NCBI RefSeq assembly: GCF_001021385.1
Contig: NZ_CP011773.1
Location: forward strand, 2,728,001-2,792,000
DNA from: Mycobacterium sp. EPa45
GTDB lineage: Bacteria; Actinomycetota; Actinomycetes; Mycobacteriales; Mycobacteriaceae
Length of the DNA: 64,000 bases
Reading direction: 5' to 3'
Shown here piece after piece: positions 1-8,372 of this stretch. The position numbers and the translations under genes are program-made. The notes beneath the pieces are model-generated. The model saw nothing but the letters and a program-made list of their open reading frames with translations. It was not told the origin of the DNA and made no database searches. How positions within the stretch are numbered: the stretch's first letter is position 1; each line of letters starts with the position of its first letter.

Positions 1-708
1 AACGTCCACATCGTGGTCGCCTCCGTGCACCCCGAGCTGGGGACCCGGGGTCAGGCCACGTTCATCATCCCGCCGAACACGCCCGGCTTCTCGCAGGGAC
101 AGAAGTTCAAGAAGCACGGCATCCGCGCCTCGCACACTGCCGAGGTGGTGCTCGACAACGTGCGCCTGCCCGGCAATCTGATCCTGGGCGGAATGGAGAA
201 ATTCGAGCAGCGAGTCGCCCGCGCCCGGGAGGGCAAGCGCACCTCCGGGCAGGCCGCGATGGCGACCTTTGAGCGCACCCGTCCTGCCGTGGGTGCGATG
301 GCGCTGGGTGTGGCCCGGGCCGCCTACGAGTACGCCCTCGAATATGCCTGCCAGCGTGAGCAATTCGGTCGTCCGATCGGTGACTTCCAGGGCACGGGTT
401 TCAAGCTGGCGGACATGAAGAGCCGTATCGACGCCTCCCGGCTGCTGATCTGGCGTGCCGGCTGGATGATGCGCAACAACAAGCCGTTTGCCTCGGCGGA
501 GGGCTCGATGGCCAAGCTGTTCGCCAGCGAAACCGCGGTGTACGTCACCGACGAGGCGATCCAGATCCTCGGCGGCAACGGCTACACCCGCGACTACCCG
601 GTCGAGCGGATGCACCGCGATGCGAAGATCTTCACGATTTTCGAAGGCACCAGCGAGATTCAGCGACTGGTGATCGCGCGGGCGTTGACGGGTCTGCCGC
701 TGCGTTGA
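1..708 (+). CDS. Acyl-CoA dehydrogenase, C-terminal part (gene cut by window edge)
   Basis: The reading frame is open from the first base, so the gene begins outside the window and only about 235 C-terminal residues are seen. They cover the end of the middle beta domain and the whole C-terminal helical domain of the acyl-CoA dehydrogenase family. Supporting motifs are the flavin/substrate segment [16 protein letters not shown], the QILGGNGY segment, and FEGTSEIQ near the end, whose first Glu sits where medium-chain acyl-CoA dehydrogenase has its catalytic base. The enzyme would oxidise an acyl-CoA to the 2-enoyl-CoA with FAD and pass electrons to ETF. The substrate cannot be told. It converges end to end, with no gap, on the SDR gene that follows. 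The neighbouring SDR, SnoaL-like and LLM genes suggest a catabolic cluster. Confidence 0.93.
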   Translation, partial: NVHIVVASVHPELGTRGQATFIIPPNTPGFSQGQKFKKHGIRASHTAEVVLDNVRLPGNLILGGMEKFEQRVARAREGKRTSGQAAMATFERTRPAVGAMALGVARAAYEYALEYACQREQFGRPIGDFQGTGFKLADMKSRIDASRLLIWRAGWMMRNNKPFASAEGSMAKLFASETAVYVTDEAIQILGGNGYTRDYPVERMHRDAKIFTIFEGTSEIQRLVIARALTGLPLR

Positions 709-1485
709 CTAGTCGCCGAGGTCGGGCGCCCAGGCCACGCCGTTGATGTGGCCGCCACCGTCGGCGAACAGCGTATTGCCGGTGAGATAGCGCGACCCCT
801 CGCTGGCCAAGAACACTGCGACCGGGGCGATGTCGTCATACGGGTCGCCCATCCTGCCCATCGGGTTCGCGGCATCGGCGATAGCCTCGATCTCGGGGTG
901 CTGCGCAGCCACGGCCAGGAAGGCCTGGCTCTTGGCGGCTGGGCAGATCGCGTTGACGGTCACCCCGGTCGGCGCCCATTCCCGCGCGGCGGTGCGAGTG
1001 AGTGTGCGCAGCGCCTCCTTGGCGGCGTTGTACTCCAGCGAGCCGACGTGGGCATTGACGCCGTTGAGGCTGCACATGTTGATCACCCGGCCCCAGCCGC
1101 GTCCCTTCATGTGGCCGAAGGCCGCCCGCATCGCCCAGAACGGGCCGTAATAGCCGACGGCGAGGCCGTGCGCGAGTTCCTCGTCGGTCTTGCTCTCCAC
1201 CCGTCCGATGCCGCCGCCACCCCAGGCGTTGTTCACCAGGACGTCGATGGAGCCGTATTTGGAAATCGCTGCGGTGACGGCGTTCTCCACCTGGTCCCGC
1301 TTCGAGACGTCGGTGGCGACGAACAGTCCGCCGATCTCGTCTGCCACTGAAGTTCCCGTCGCGGAATCGAATTCGGCCACCACGACGCGGGCGCCTTCGT
1401 CGGCGAATTTCCGGGCGATACCCGCACCGATTCCGGCGCCGGCACCGGTGACCAGCGCGACCTTGCCCTCCAGTGCACCGCTCAC
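709..1485 (-). CDS. SDR family oxidoreductase
   Basis: This 258-residue protein is a classical short-chain dehydrogenase/reductase with a Rossmann fold and probably NAD(H) or NADP(H). The TGAGAGIG nucleotide-binding motif lies at about residues 13-20, the VNNA motif at 84-87, a catalytic Ser near 139 and YNAAK at 152-156, so the catalytic triad is intact. Length is normal for the family. It overlaps the upstream SnoaL-like gene by 4 nt (the ATGA type), so the two are probably translated together. The substrate is unknown; an alcohol/ketone step of a lipid or steroid-like pathway is an inference from the flanking acyl-CoA dehydrogenase and LLM oxidoreductase. Confidence 0.92.
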   Translation of the reverse strand: MSGALEGKVALVTGAGAGIGAGIARKFADEGARVVVAEFDSATGTSVADEIGGLFVATDVSKRDQVENAVTAAISKYGSIDVLVNNAWGGGGIGRVESKTDEELAHGLAVGYYGPFWAMRAAFGHMKGRGWGRVINMCSLNGVNAHVGSLEYNAAKEALRTLTRTAAREWAPTGVTVNAICPAAKSQAFLAVAAQHPEIEAIADAANPMGRMGDPYDDIAPVAVFLASEGSRYLTGNTLFADGGGHINGVAWAPDLGD

Positions 1486-1958
1486 CGGGCGAATCCTGCC
1501 GCAATCAGCGCAAAAGCCTGACCGCTGCCGTCGAGCTGGCGGGCGGTGCGGCTGACGATCTCCCAGCCGCTTCCGGTCCGCCGGAGCCGGATCAGGTGCA
1601 CGCCCGCGCGGGCGACGGCGAAGCCACGGGACTCGCGGCGCACCAGCAGCATGGACTGGCAGATCGCGACAGCCGTATCGCCGTCGATGGTCACCGCGGG
1701 CGGCCCGAAGAAATGACAGCAGCCGCGGGCGATCAAGCCCTGGTGCTCCTCGGAACGCACCATGGCGGCGACATCGTCGCGGCTGGACATCTGCCAGTCG
1801 CCGGTGTCGTAGCCGCCGTCGACGGCCCAGAGCGCGGCAACGGCGTCGGGGTCACCGGAGTCGACGAGTGGGCCGTAGGAGGCGATGAGCCGGGCGACAT
1901 CACGTTCATCCTCAAGGGCTTTGAGGCGTCGCTCGAGGTCCTGCAGGGTGTCGCTCAC
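1482..1958 (-). CDS. Nuclear transport factor 2 / SnoaL-like family protein
   Basis: This 158-residue protein has an N-terminal helical segment (LQDLERRLKALEDERDVARLIASYG) followed by a single alpha+beta cone of the SnoaL/NTF2-like type; the pattern DxGDPDAVAALWAxDG is typical. Such proteins are either small lyases, isomerases or hydratases, or non-catalytic ligand-binding folds, and mycobacteria carry many in sterol and polyketide loci. No specific catalytic residue can be assigned. It starts 10 nt after the LLM gene ends and overlaps the following SDR by 4 nt, so these three genes probably form one minus-strand operon. Confidence 0.82.
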   Translation of the reverse strand: MSDTLQDLERRLKALEDERDVARLIASYGPLVDSGDPDAVAALWAVDGGYDTGDWQMSSRDDVAAMVRSEEHQGLIARGCCHFFGPPAVTIDGDTAVAICQSMLLVRRESRGFAVARAGVHLIRLRRTGSGWEIVSRTARQLDGSGQAFALIAAGFAR

Positions 1959-1968
1959 GGTTTCCTCT

Positions 1969-2823
1969 CTACAGTTCGCCGGACAGGTCCTTCAATGCGG
2001 CGAGCTGGTCGCAATAGTGGTCGGGTGAGCCGGCGCTCACCGAGCAGGTGACAGCGGTGGCTCCGATGTCACGTAAAGCGTTGAGACGCTTGGCGGTTCG
2101 ATCGTGGTCGGCGATCGGGTCGACGGCGCGGCCGGTCGACAGCACGACCTCGAAGTCGGGCGGGAGGTCTTCTTTGGCGAGCATCGCCTCGATCTCGGCG
2201 GCGGTCAGGCCGAACGGTATCCAACCGTCGGCCAGGCGCACCGCCCGGCGCAGCGACCGCAGCGTGCGTCCGCCGACCCAGATCGGCACCCGCTCCTGTA
2301 CGGCGCAGGGCTCGACGGCGAAACCGTCGAACTCGTAGTGGCTGCCCCGGTAGGACGGCCTGGTGGTGGACAGCGACGCGCGCAGCGCGCGGATGGCGTC
2401 CTCGGCGCGCTCGCCGCGGCCGTCGAATTCCGCACCGAGGAGTTCGAATTCCTCTTCCAACGATCCGACGCCGACGCCGAGCACCAAACGCCCTTCACTG
2501 AGGCGGTCCAGCGTGCCGAACCGCTTGGCGATGTCCAGCGGGTGGTGATAGCCGAGCACCACCACCGACGTCGTCAGCGAGATGCAGGTGGTGTGGGCGG
2601 CCAGAAAGCCGAATGTCGAGAGCGGATCCCAATACGTCAGCCCGCGCTGGCCGCCTTCGCCGACGGGGACGGCGATGTGTTCGGCACAGGTGAGGTGATC
2701 GAAGCCCAGCTCGTCGGCGGTGCGGGCGATCCGCGCGAGGTCGGCGACTCCGGCGTTGATCTCCCACTCGGAGGACACGCCGGGCAGTTGCATCACCATC
2801 GGCGTCGACAGTCCGATCCGCAC
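1969..2823 (-). CDS. LLM class flavin-dependent oxidoreductase
   Basis: This 284-residue protein belongs to the luciferase-like monooxygenase superfamily. In actinobacteria most of these use coenzyme F420, others FMN. Family hallmarks seen are the early GLSTPMV strand, the DHLTCAEH segment, the LSEGRLVLGVGVGSLEEEFELLG segment around residues 110-130, and WVGGRTLRSLRRA in the later part. The length fits the TIGR03619-type subgroup. It is the first gene of a likely three-gene minus-strand operon with the SnoaL-like and SDR genes, and is divergent from the IclR regulator across 105 bp. F420 use is inferred from the family and host, not visible in the sequence. Confidence 0.88.
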   Translation of the reverse strand: MRIGLSTPMVMQLPGVSSEWEINAGVADLARIARTADELGFDHLTCAEHIAVPVGEGGQRGLTYWDPLSTFGFLAAHTTCISLTTSVVVLGYHHPLDIAKRFGTLDRLSEGRLVLGVGVGSLEEEFELLGAEFDGRGERAEDAIRALRASLSTTRPSYRGSHYEFDGFAVEPCAVQERVPIWVGGRTLRSLRRAVRLADGWIPFGLTAAEIEAMLAKEDLPPDFEVVLSTGRAVDPIADHDRTAKRLNALRDIGATAVTCSVSAGSPDHYCDQLAALKDLSGEL

Positions 2824-2859
2824 AGTGCTGTTCTAACCGGCGCCACACCGCCCGAATGC

Positions 2860-2894
2860 TTGCGTCCCGGTCATCGAGACCGCTACGGTGCGGT
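2860..2894 (+). promoter_or_regulatory. Candidate iclR promoter with overlapping inverted repeat
   Basis: A possible -35 TTGCGT (2860-2865) lies 18 bp before a possible -10 TACGGT (2884-2889). The -10 sits exactly between the arms of the inverted repeat ACCGC/GCGGT (2879-2883 and 2890-2894). This arrangement in the divergent IclR/LLM gap suggests autoregulation by the IclR protein. It is a reading of sequence pattern only. Confidence 0.4.
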
Positions 2895-2928
2895 AGAACG
2901 AATTCTCCCCAAGCGGACAGGAGTGCTG

Positions 2929-3654
2929 ATGACCGCGGCTCTGACCGACACTGCGCCGGCCTCGATGCTCGACCGGTTCACGGCCATCATCGACGCTTTT
3001 GAAGACACGTCCGCAGGTCTCACCCTCGACCAGATCGCGGCGCGGGCGCATCTGCCGCGCTCGACCACGCACCGCATTCTCGATCAGCTGGTGCGGCTGC
3101 AGTGGCTGACCCATTCGGGCCGCGGTTACCGGCTCGGGGCGCGCACCTCGGCCTGGGGCGCCGGCGACAGTGCCGATGCCCGGCTGCGTTCGGTCGCGGC
3201 ACCGGTGCTGCACGAGATTCAGGTGCGAACCGGTGCCGTGGTGCACCTCGGCCTGCTGGACCGGGGCGAGGTCATTCACCTGGACAAGCTGGGCGGGCCG
3301 TCGGCGCGGCAGGTCCCGACGTCGGTCGGACTGCGGATTCCGGCGCATCGGGTGTCATTGGGTGTCGCCGCGCTGGCCGGGCTGTCGCCCGAGGACGTGG
3401 TCGCCGAATTGAGCTACGTCCAGGACTGGGAGCCCGACGCGGCGTGGTGGGGCGAGCTGCACAAGGTCCGCCGTCGGGTCGTCGTGCGCCACGGCGACTA
3501 TGCCGGCCCGATGGTGTCGCTGGCGGCGACGGTCGGCTCCCGCGCGGCGATCGGACTCGTCACCTCCGACCGGGTGCTCGCGCAGCGATGTCAGCCACTG
3601 CTTGCGGCGTCCGCGGCACGGATCGCCCGTGCGCTGGCGGGCACGAACAACTGA
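2929..3654 (+). CDS. IclR family transcriptional regulator
   Basis: This 241-residue protein has an N-terminal winged helix-turn-helix (about residues 10-75: LTLDQIAARAHLPRSTTHRILDQL, then a wing ending GYRLG) and a C-terminal effector-binding domain (about 85-235: VVHLGLLDRGEVIHLDKLGG, later GAIGLVTS-like strand). The ATG at 2929 is preceded by AGGAG at 2919-2923 with 5 nt spacing, which decides the start although the frame is open much further upstream. IclR proteins control catabolic genes, usually divergent neighbours, so the LLM/SnoaL/SDR operon is the probable target. The middle of the effector domain looks shorter than usual (WWGELHKVRRR), so ligand specificity cannot be guessed. Confidence 0.88.
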   Translation: MTAALTDTAPASMLDRFTAIIDAFEDTSAGLTLDQIAARAHLPRSTTHRILDQLVRLQWLTHSGRGYRLGARTSAWGAGDSADARLRSVAAPVLHEIQVRTGAVVHLGLLDRGEVIHLDKLGGPSARQVPTSVGLRIPAHRVSLGVAALAGLSPEDVVAELSYVQDWEPDAAWWGELHKVRRRVVVRHGDYAGPMVSLAATVGSRAAIGLVTSDRVLAQRCQPLLAASAARIARALAGTNN

Positions 3655-3686
3655 CTCGCGTCGTACTTCCCGCTTTCGATAAACCG

Positions 3687-3703
3687 GTGTAATTTACGTA
3701 CAC
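3687..3703. promoter_or_regulatory. Inverted repeat upstream of secreted-protein gene
   Basis: The sequence GTGTAATTTACGTACAC has 5-bp complementary ends and is unusually AT-rich for this genome. It lies 31 bp before the start of the next gene, where a promoter or operator is expected. No regulator can be named. Confidence 0.3.
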
Positions 3704-3734
3704 GTCTATTGGTGGCGCTTCGGGGGAGGCAGTC

Positions 3735-4619
3735 ATGGGGGTTGGAATCCGTCGGTTGGGCAGCGCCGGCGTGGCGTTGACGGCAGCATGCGCGATCGTT
3801 GTATCGCCGGTGGTTCCGGCTGACGAGGCTTTGGCGGTCTCGCCGCCCATTGTCTCGGCCGTGAATTTGGCCGCAGCGCAGAGCCCCATCGCGGTATACG
3901 GCGATCTGCTCGATCAGACTGTCATGAACGCGACGGCCGTGCTCACGCGACTGGTGAAAGACCCCACGCCGATTCTGACGAACATCGCGACCAATCAGAT
4001 CGAGCATGTGAAATGGCTCGGCGAGTCGGCTTTCATGGGATTTTGGATCGGTGCCTATGGTGGCGCTCTGGGTCTGATCAGCGGGAGGCCTGACGTCTTC
4101 CCGGTCGCAATTGCCTACTTCGTCGGCTCAGAGATGACGCGTGCGTCGCAACGAATCGGCACGGCGGTCAATGACAATCTCGCGGCGGTTGCAGCGCAGT
4201 TGCCTGCGGCGGGTTCGGTCATCGACGGCGCGCTCACCACTCCGTTGCTGGCCGCCGGCGACGGTGCCCACGCGATCGCTGATGACATCGCCGAGGCGGT
4301 GAAGTCCCACGATCTGGTCTCTCTAACCCACGCGATCGTCGATGCCCCGGCTGTCATGGTGAATGCGATCGTGAACGGTCGGTGCGGCGTGACAAGCTGC
4401 GCGCATCCGGGTCTGCTCACTCCGGAAACCGGAAGCATTGCTTCGGTATTGGCATTCCGGGATTCGATCGCAGGCGCCATCAAACCGTTCACCGGTGTCA
4501 CGCCTGGCTCGCCAGGGGCTGTCGACAGCGCGAGGAAGGCCGCCACCACTTCCCCGGCGGGTGGCCACAGCGCTCGAAAAGCCAGTGCCTCAGCGCATTC
4601 CAAGCGTGCTGCGCATTAG
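3735..4619 (+). CDS. Secreted, alanine-rich mycobacterial protein of unknown function
   Basis: The product has 294 residues. The first 35 form a signal-peptide-like segment (positive RRLG, then GVALTAACAIVVSPVV). The mature part is Ala/Val-rich with weak hydrophobic stretches around residues 95-130 (FMGFWIGAYGGALGLISG), two cysteines (NGRCGVTSC) and a basic, Ser/Ala/Lys-rich tail (ARKASASAHSKRAAH). No known domain is recognised. It resembles the exported linker-rich proteins common in mycobacteria, but lacks the PE or PPE start motifs. GGGGGAGG just before the start is a good ribosome-binding site. It converges on the DUF222 pseudogene with a 4-nt overlap of stop codons. Export is inferred; function is unknown. 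Confidence 0.7.
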   Translation: MGVGIRRLGSAGVALTAACAIVVSPVVPADEALAVSPPIVSAVNLAAAQSPIAVYGDLLDQTVMNATAVLTRLVKDPTPILTNIATNQIEHVKWLGESAFMGFWIGAYGGALGLISGRPDVFPVAIAYFVGSEMTRASQRIGTAVNDNLAAVAAQLPAAGSVIDGALTTPLLAAGDGAHAIADDIAEAVKSHDLVSLTHAIVDAPAVMVNAIVNGRCGVTSCAHPGLLTPETGSIASVLAFRDSIAGAIKPFTGVTPGSPGAVDSARKAATTSPAGGHSARKASASAHSKRAAH

Positions 4620-5976
4620 CCGCCCTCGACGCTCTTCGGGAGGAAACGTTCTGGATGGTGGTAGGTGTTGGTGCCTGCTGCTAGTGGGAGTTGTGGTGGT
4701 GGGATCCATTCGGTGTCGCCGTTGGCGAGTTTGCGGGTTTTCCAGCCTTGGTCGAGGAGTCGGTGATCGGCGGGGCAGGCCAGGGTGAGCTTGTCGATGT
4801 TGGTCAGCCCGCCGTTGGCCCATTCGTCGACGTGGTGGACTTCGGTCAGGTAGCCGGGTGCGTCGCAGCCGGGGCGGGTGCAGCCGCGTTCCTTGTTGTG
4901 CAGCATGATTCGTTGGTCTGGTGAGGCCACGCGTTTGGTGCGGCCCAGCCACAGTGCCCGCCCGTCCACGCCGTCGTACAGGGCCAGGTAGTGGTAGGAG
5001 TGGCTGGCCATCTGGATCAGGTCGGGGATCGGCAGCAGCGTTCCGGTGGCCGTGACGGCGTGCCCGGTCTTGGACTGCAGGTCCTGCAGGGTGGCCGAGG
5101 CGATCACGGTCACCGGTAACCCGTTGTGCTGTCCCAACGCCGGGTCACCGAGCTGGCCGCGCACCAATGCCGTCAGCGCATCGTGTTGACGTTGGGCGTG
5201 GCTGCGCACGTCGTGCTCGGTGACCTCCTCGGACGGGGTGAGGGTGGGCGTTTGGTCGGCCGGGTTGCACACCCCGGGTGCGGCGAATTTCGTGAACCAG
5301 GCATCGAGCATGGACCGCAGCTGCGGGTCGGCGATCAGCCTGCCCACGCTCATGCCGTCGACCTGTTGGCCGCCGCACCAGACGAACCCACGCTTGCGGG
5401 CGCGGTCGTCCTAGGAAGAACGTGCCGTCGGGATTGAGGTGCAACGCCAACCGTTGGGCGATCTTTTCCACTTGATCGGGCCGCAGATTCACCGCGTGCT
5501 CGGCGAGTGTGCGTTCCGCCTTCTCCATCTCCACCGCTGGGACGTGGTCGGGTAGGTCGCGGAAGAACTTCTGAATCACCCGCAGATGCTCGCCATCCAG
5601 TTTCCCGGCATGCCAGGCCTTCGAGGTGTCCGGCAGCAGCGGCGGCAGCGGCTCACCGGTCAACGCCCGCCGCGGCGCCACCTGCTCGGCATCCCGGATC
5701 CGCCGTTTGGCCTCCCGCGGACTGATCCGCAACACATCGGCCAGCGTGATCGGAACCGGCGGACAACCCTCGACCTGCTCCAAACGAGAGATCAATGCGT
5801 GAGAGACCGCGACCTGCTGGCGCCGTAACGTCTCCCACTCCTCGAGCCGCAAAACGATCAGCAGGGGAAAGTTCATCGAAATCGACTGCAGCCAAGGACT
5901 CGAGGTACCGACCCCGCGCCTCCCTCATGACATCGACCGCACTCACACTTCGAACACTAGTGCGAACCACCGACAA
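4616..5976 (-). pseudogene. DUF222/HNH endonuclease (REP13E12-type) with two frameshifts
   Basis: Three consecutive minus-strand frames together spell one DUF222 protein with a C-terminal HNH domain. Frame 1 (from a TTG at 5976 or ATG at 5928) gives REARGRYLESLAAVDFDELS, then breaks near 5850. Frame 2 continues with EEWETLRRQQVAVSHALISRL up to NPDGTFFL. At 5408-5417 the bases TCCTAGGAC shift the frame and create an in-frame TAG; removing one base (for instance at 5412) would restore DDRARKRGFVWCGG and the rest. The HNH part is intact: CTRPGCDAPGYLTEVHHVDEWANGG followed by NIDKLTLACPADHRLLD. Two independent breaks make a true pseudogene more likely than a single sequencing error. These genes occur in many dispersed copies in mycobacteria. 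Confidence 0.85.
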
Positions 5977-6024
5977 AACGGGGCTTCGAACCCGATCTGT
6001 GGACGAACCCGAGAGTGGGGATAA

Positions 6025-6813
6025 CTACGTCAAGCCCATCAGCTTCTGCATCATCCGGTGCGCGCCGGCGACCACCTTCGTGCGGTCCGGATCATTGCGC
6101 CGCGCAACATCTTCGGCGTTTCCGCCCGCGACGAAGACCGGGCCGTTGGGCAGCTGTTCGAGGCCCTCACGCGCGACGTCGGCCGGGTCGGCCACCCGCA
6201 TGCCGGGCACGTCGAAGTTCAAGCCCACCCGCTCCATCGCGGGCGTTCGCGTCACGCCGAGCACCAGCTCCAGCACGTCGACGCCGTAGTCGCGCAACTC
6301 GAGCCATAGTCCCTCGGCGAAGATTCGGCCGTAAGCCTTAACCCCGCCGTATACCGTGTGGCGCACCGAGCCGAGATAACCCGACATCGAGCCGACCAGC
6401 AGGATGCCGCCGCGGCGCCGGTCGCGCATCAGCCGGCCGTAATGCTGGGTCAGCGCCATCATCGTGGTGATGTTGAGGTCGATCACCCGCTGAAAATCCG
6501 CGAGCTCGGCGTCCAGGAACTCCGCGCTGCAGGTGTTCGCGCCCGCGTTGTAGATGAACAGTCCGACCTCGAGTCCGTCGGTCAGCGAGGTCAACTCGGC
6601 CACCGCGTCACCGGCGACGAGATCCGTTGCCACGGTGCGTACTTCGACGCCCAGCGCGCGGCACGCAGCGGCGGTAGCGGTCAGTGGCTCCGGTTTTCGG
6701 GCCACCAGAACGAGATTGACGCCCGCGCCGGCGAGCAGGCGGGCGAATTCAGCACCCACGCCCTCAGAACCGCCGGCGATCACCGCCCAGGGGCCGTACT
6801 TCTGGTAGGACAC
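6025..6813 (-). CDS. SDR family NAD(P)-dependent oxidoreductase
   Basis: From the GTG at 6813 the protein has 262 residues. It carries the SDR nucleotide-binding motif GGSEGVGAEFA (about residues 14-24), the NAG motif (YNAGANT), a catalytic Ser in VGSMSGYLG and YGGVKAY, in which the Tyr and Lys keep the YxxxK spacing. GAGGAT about 8 nt before the GTG is a fair ribosome-binding site; the frame stays open further upstream, but the family normally begins here. The gene is divergent from a TetR regulator across about 96 bp and is its probable target. The substrate is unknown. Confidence 0.86.
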   Translation of the reverse strand: MSYQKYGPWAVIAGGSEGVGAEFARLLAGAGVNLVLVARKPEPLTATAAACRALGVEVRTVATDLVAGDAVAELTSLTDGLEVGLFIYNAGANTCSAEFLDAELADFQRVIDLNITTMMALTQHYGRLMRDRRRGGILLVGSMSGYLGSVRHTVYGGVKAYGRIFAEGLWLELRDYGVDVLELVLGVTRTPAMERVGLNFDVPGMRVADPADVAREGLEQLPNGPVFVAGGNAEDVARRNDPDRTKVVAGAHRMMQKLMGLT

Positions 6814-6909
6814 CCACCGATCCTCACGCCTGCCGCCCCCGGCGGTGACGTGCGTCCCGCTGATCGGTACCGCTGCGCGGTCGCACAGCTGATACCCGAT
6901 ACTGAGGAC

Positions 6910-7491
6910 GTGCCGCGGATCGGAGAGCCCCGGGCGCCGGCCCGCCCGGCGACCGATGACCAGGAGAATCGCCGCGGCGCCATCCTGTCTGCGGCCGCGC
7001 GGCTCGGATCCGCGAAGGAGATCGACCGAATCCAAGCCCAGGAGATCGCCGCCGACGCCGGCGTCGCCCTGCGCACCCTCTACCGCTACTACCCGTCCAA
7101 GCATCATGTGTTCGCCGCGGTCCTCGACGACCAGGTGTCGCGGTTCCGCCCGCCGCCGCCCAGCGGCAACGCCGCCGACGACATCGCCGGCCTGATGGTC
7201 GCCGCTTGTCGAAACCTGTTGCGCCACAGGCATCTAGCACACGCGATGATCACCTCAACCCAGATCGTCCGCGCTCAGGCCGACGCGCCCGACGACCCCA
7301 CCCTGCGCGATCTCATCCTCAAGATCGCCGGCGTCGACAACCCGACCGACGAACAGCTGCGCCGGTCGCGGCTGGTGCAGCAGGCCGCCTTCGGCATTCT
7401 CACCTGGACCGTCGGCGGGGCGCTGCGCCCCGAGGACGCGCTGGCCGACGTCGACGTGGCCTGCCGGCTACTCGTTGGCGACGTCTTCTGA
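6910..7491 (+). CDS. TetR/AcrR family transcriptional regulator
   Basis: Taking the GTG at 6910 gives 193 residues, a usual TetR length. The N-terminal helix-turn-helix is clear at about residues 20-65 (RGAILSAAARLGSAKEIDRIQAQEIAADAGVALRTLYRYYPSKHHVFAAVL). The C-terminal ligand domain is unassigned. The frame is open far upstream; another GTG at 6850 is possible, and neither has an ideal ribosome-binding site, so the start is uncertain by 20 codons. It is divergent from the SDR gene and its end overlaps the convergent EamA gene by 24 bp. Confidence 0.82.
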   Translation: MPRIGEPRAPARPATDDQENRRGAILSAAARLGSAKEIDRIQAQEIAADAGVALRTLYRYYPSKHHVFAAVLDDQVSRFRPPPPSGNAADDIAGLMVAACRNLLRHRHLAHAMITSTQIVRAQADAPDDPTLRDLILKIAGVDNPTDEQLRRSRLVQQAAFGILTWTVGGALRPEDALADVDVACRLLVGDVF

Positions 7492-8337
7492 CGTCACCCG
7501 GCTCGCGAGCACCGAGCCGGTCAGGATCAGCACCAGCCCGGCGATGTGGAACCAGGTCAGCGGTTCGCGCAGTAGCACCACACCGGCGACCAGCGCGACC
7601 GCCGGGTTGACGTAGGTGAACAGCAGCGCCCGGGTGGCACCCACCTCCCGGATCAGCGCGAAGAACACCACGAACGCCAGCGCTGTGCAGATGCCCGCCA
7701 ATGCCGCGATCGCCGCGTACGCGTGACCCGTGAGCCCGTGCGATGGCCACGTGAATGCGGCCGGGGTCAGATACACCAGTGCCGCCAGGCCCAGGCACGC
7801 CGACGTCAACGCGGGGCCGGGCACGTCGGCCAGATAGCGTGCGGCGATCAACGGCGCGATCGCGTAACACGTCGCGGTCAGCAGCACCTCGATCACCGGC
7901 CACGCACCGCCCGCCGACAGCCCCGGCCCGGCCAGCACCGCGACACCGGCCAATCCGATGCCGAGACCGGCTACGCGCAACGGCCCCAGCCGCTCACCGC
8001 CGGTCAGCCGATCCAGCACCGCCGCGATGATCGGCGCGGCGGCGATCAGCAGCCCGGTCAGCGAGCTCGTGAGGTGGCGCTCGGCGTCCGACAACAGCAG
8101 CCAGGCCGCGATCATCTCGAAGAACGCGAACGCCGCCGCCGCCTTCCAGTGGCGGCGCAGCAGCCGGCGGTTCTCCCGCGACACCGCCAGCGGCAACAGC
8201 AGCACCGCACCGACCGCCGAGCGGGTGAACACCAACACCGGCACCGAGACTTCGTCGACGGCCACCTTGATCAACAGATACGGGATGCCCCAGATGATGC
8301 TCATCGCGGCGAACAGGGCCCAGCCGCGCGCAGTCAC
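7468..8337 (-). CDS. EamA/DMT family transporter
   Basis: From GTG 8337 the product has 289 residues and about ten hydrophobic segments arranged as two EamA repeats of five helices. The first starts with [21 protein letters not shown], which carries the family WG.PY motif. The second half contains the [37 protein letters not shown] segment that ends most EamA repeats. Such proteins are inner-membrane drug/metabolite exporters; the substrate cannot be predicted. A GTG at 8346 is an alternative start. Its 3' end overlaps the TetR gene, and its start is divergent from rarA with only a few tens of bases between them. Confidence 0.88.
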   Translation of the reverse strand: MTARGWALFAAMSIIWGIPYLLIKVAVDEVSVPVLVFTRSAVGAVLLLPLAVSRENRRLLRRHWKAAAAFAFFEMIAAWLLLSDAERHLTSSLTGLLIAAAPIIAAVLDRLTGGERLGPLRVAGLGIGLAGVAVLAGPGLSAGGAWPVIEVLLTATCYAIAPLIAARYLADVPGPALTSACLGLAALVYLTPAAFTWPSHGLTGHAYAAIAALAGICTALAFVVFFALIREVGATRALLFTYVNPAVALVAGVVLLREPLTWFHIAGLVLILTGSVLASRVTSEDVANE

Positions 8338-8372
8338 GACGACCACATTACGAACGTGGTAAGTCTGGGGGC

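Noticed and set aside
3735..4619. PE or PPE family protein
   Set aside because: The N terminus has a signal-like segment and lacks the PE or PPE motifs; the Ala-rich content alone is not enough.
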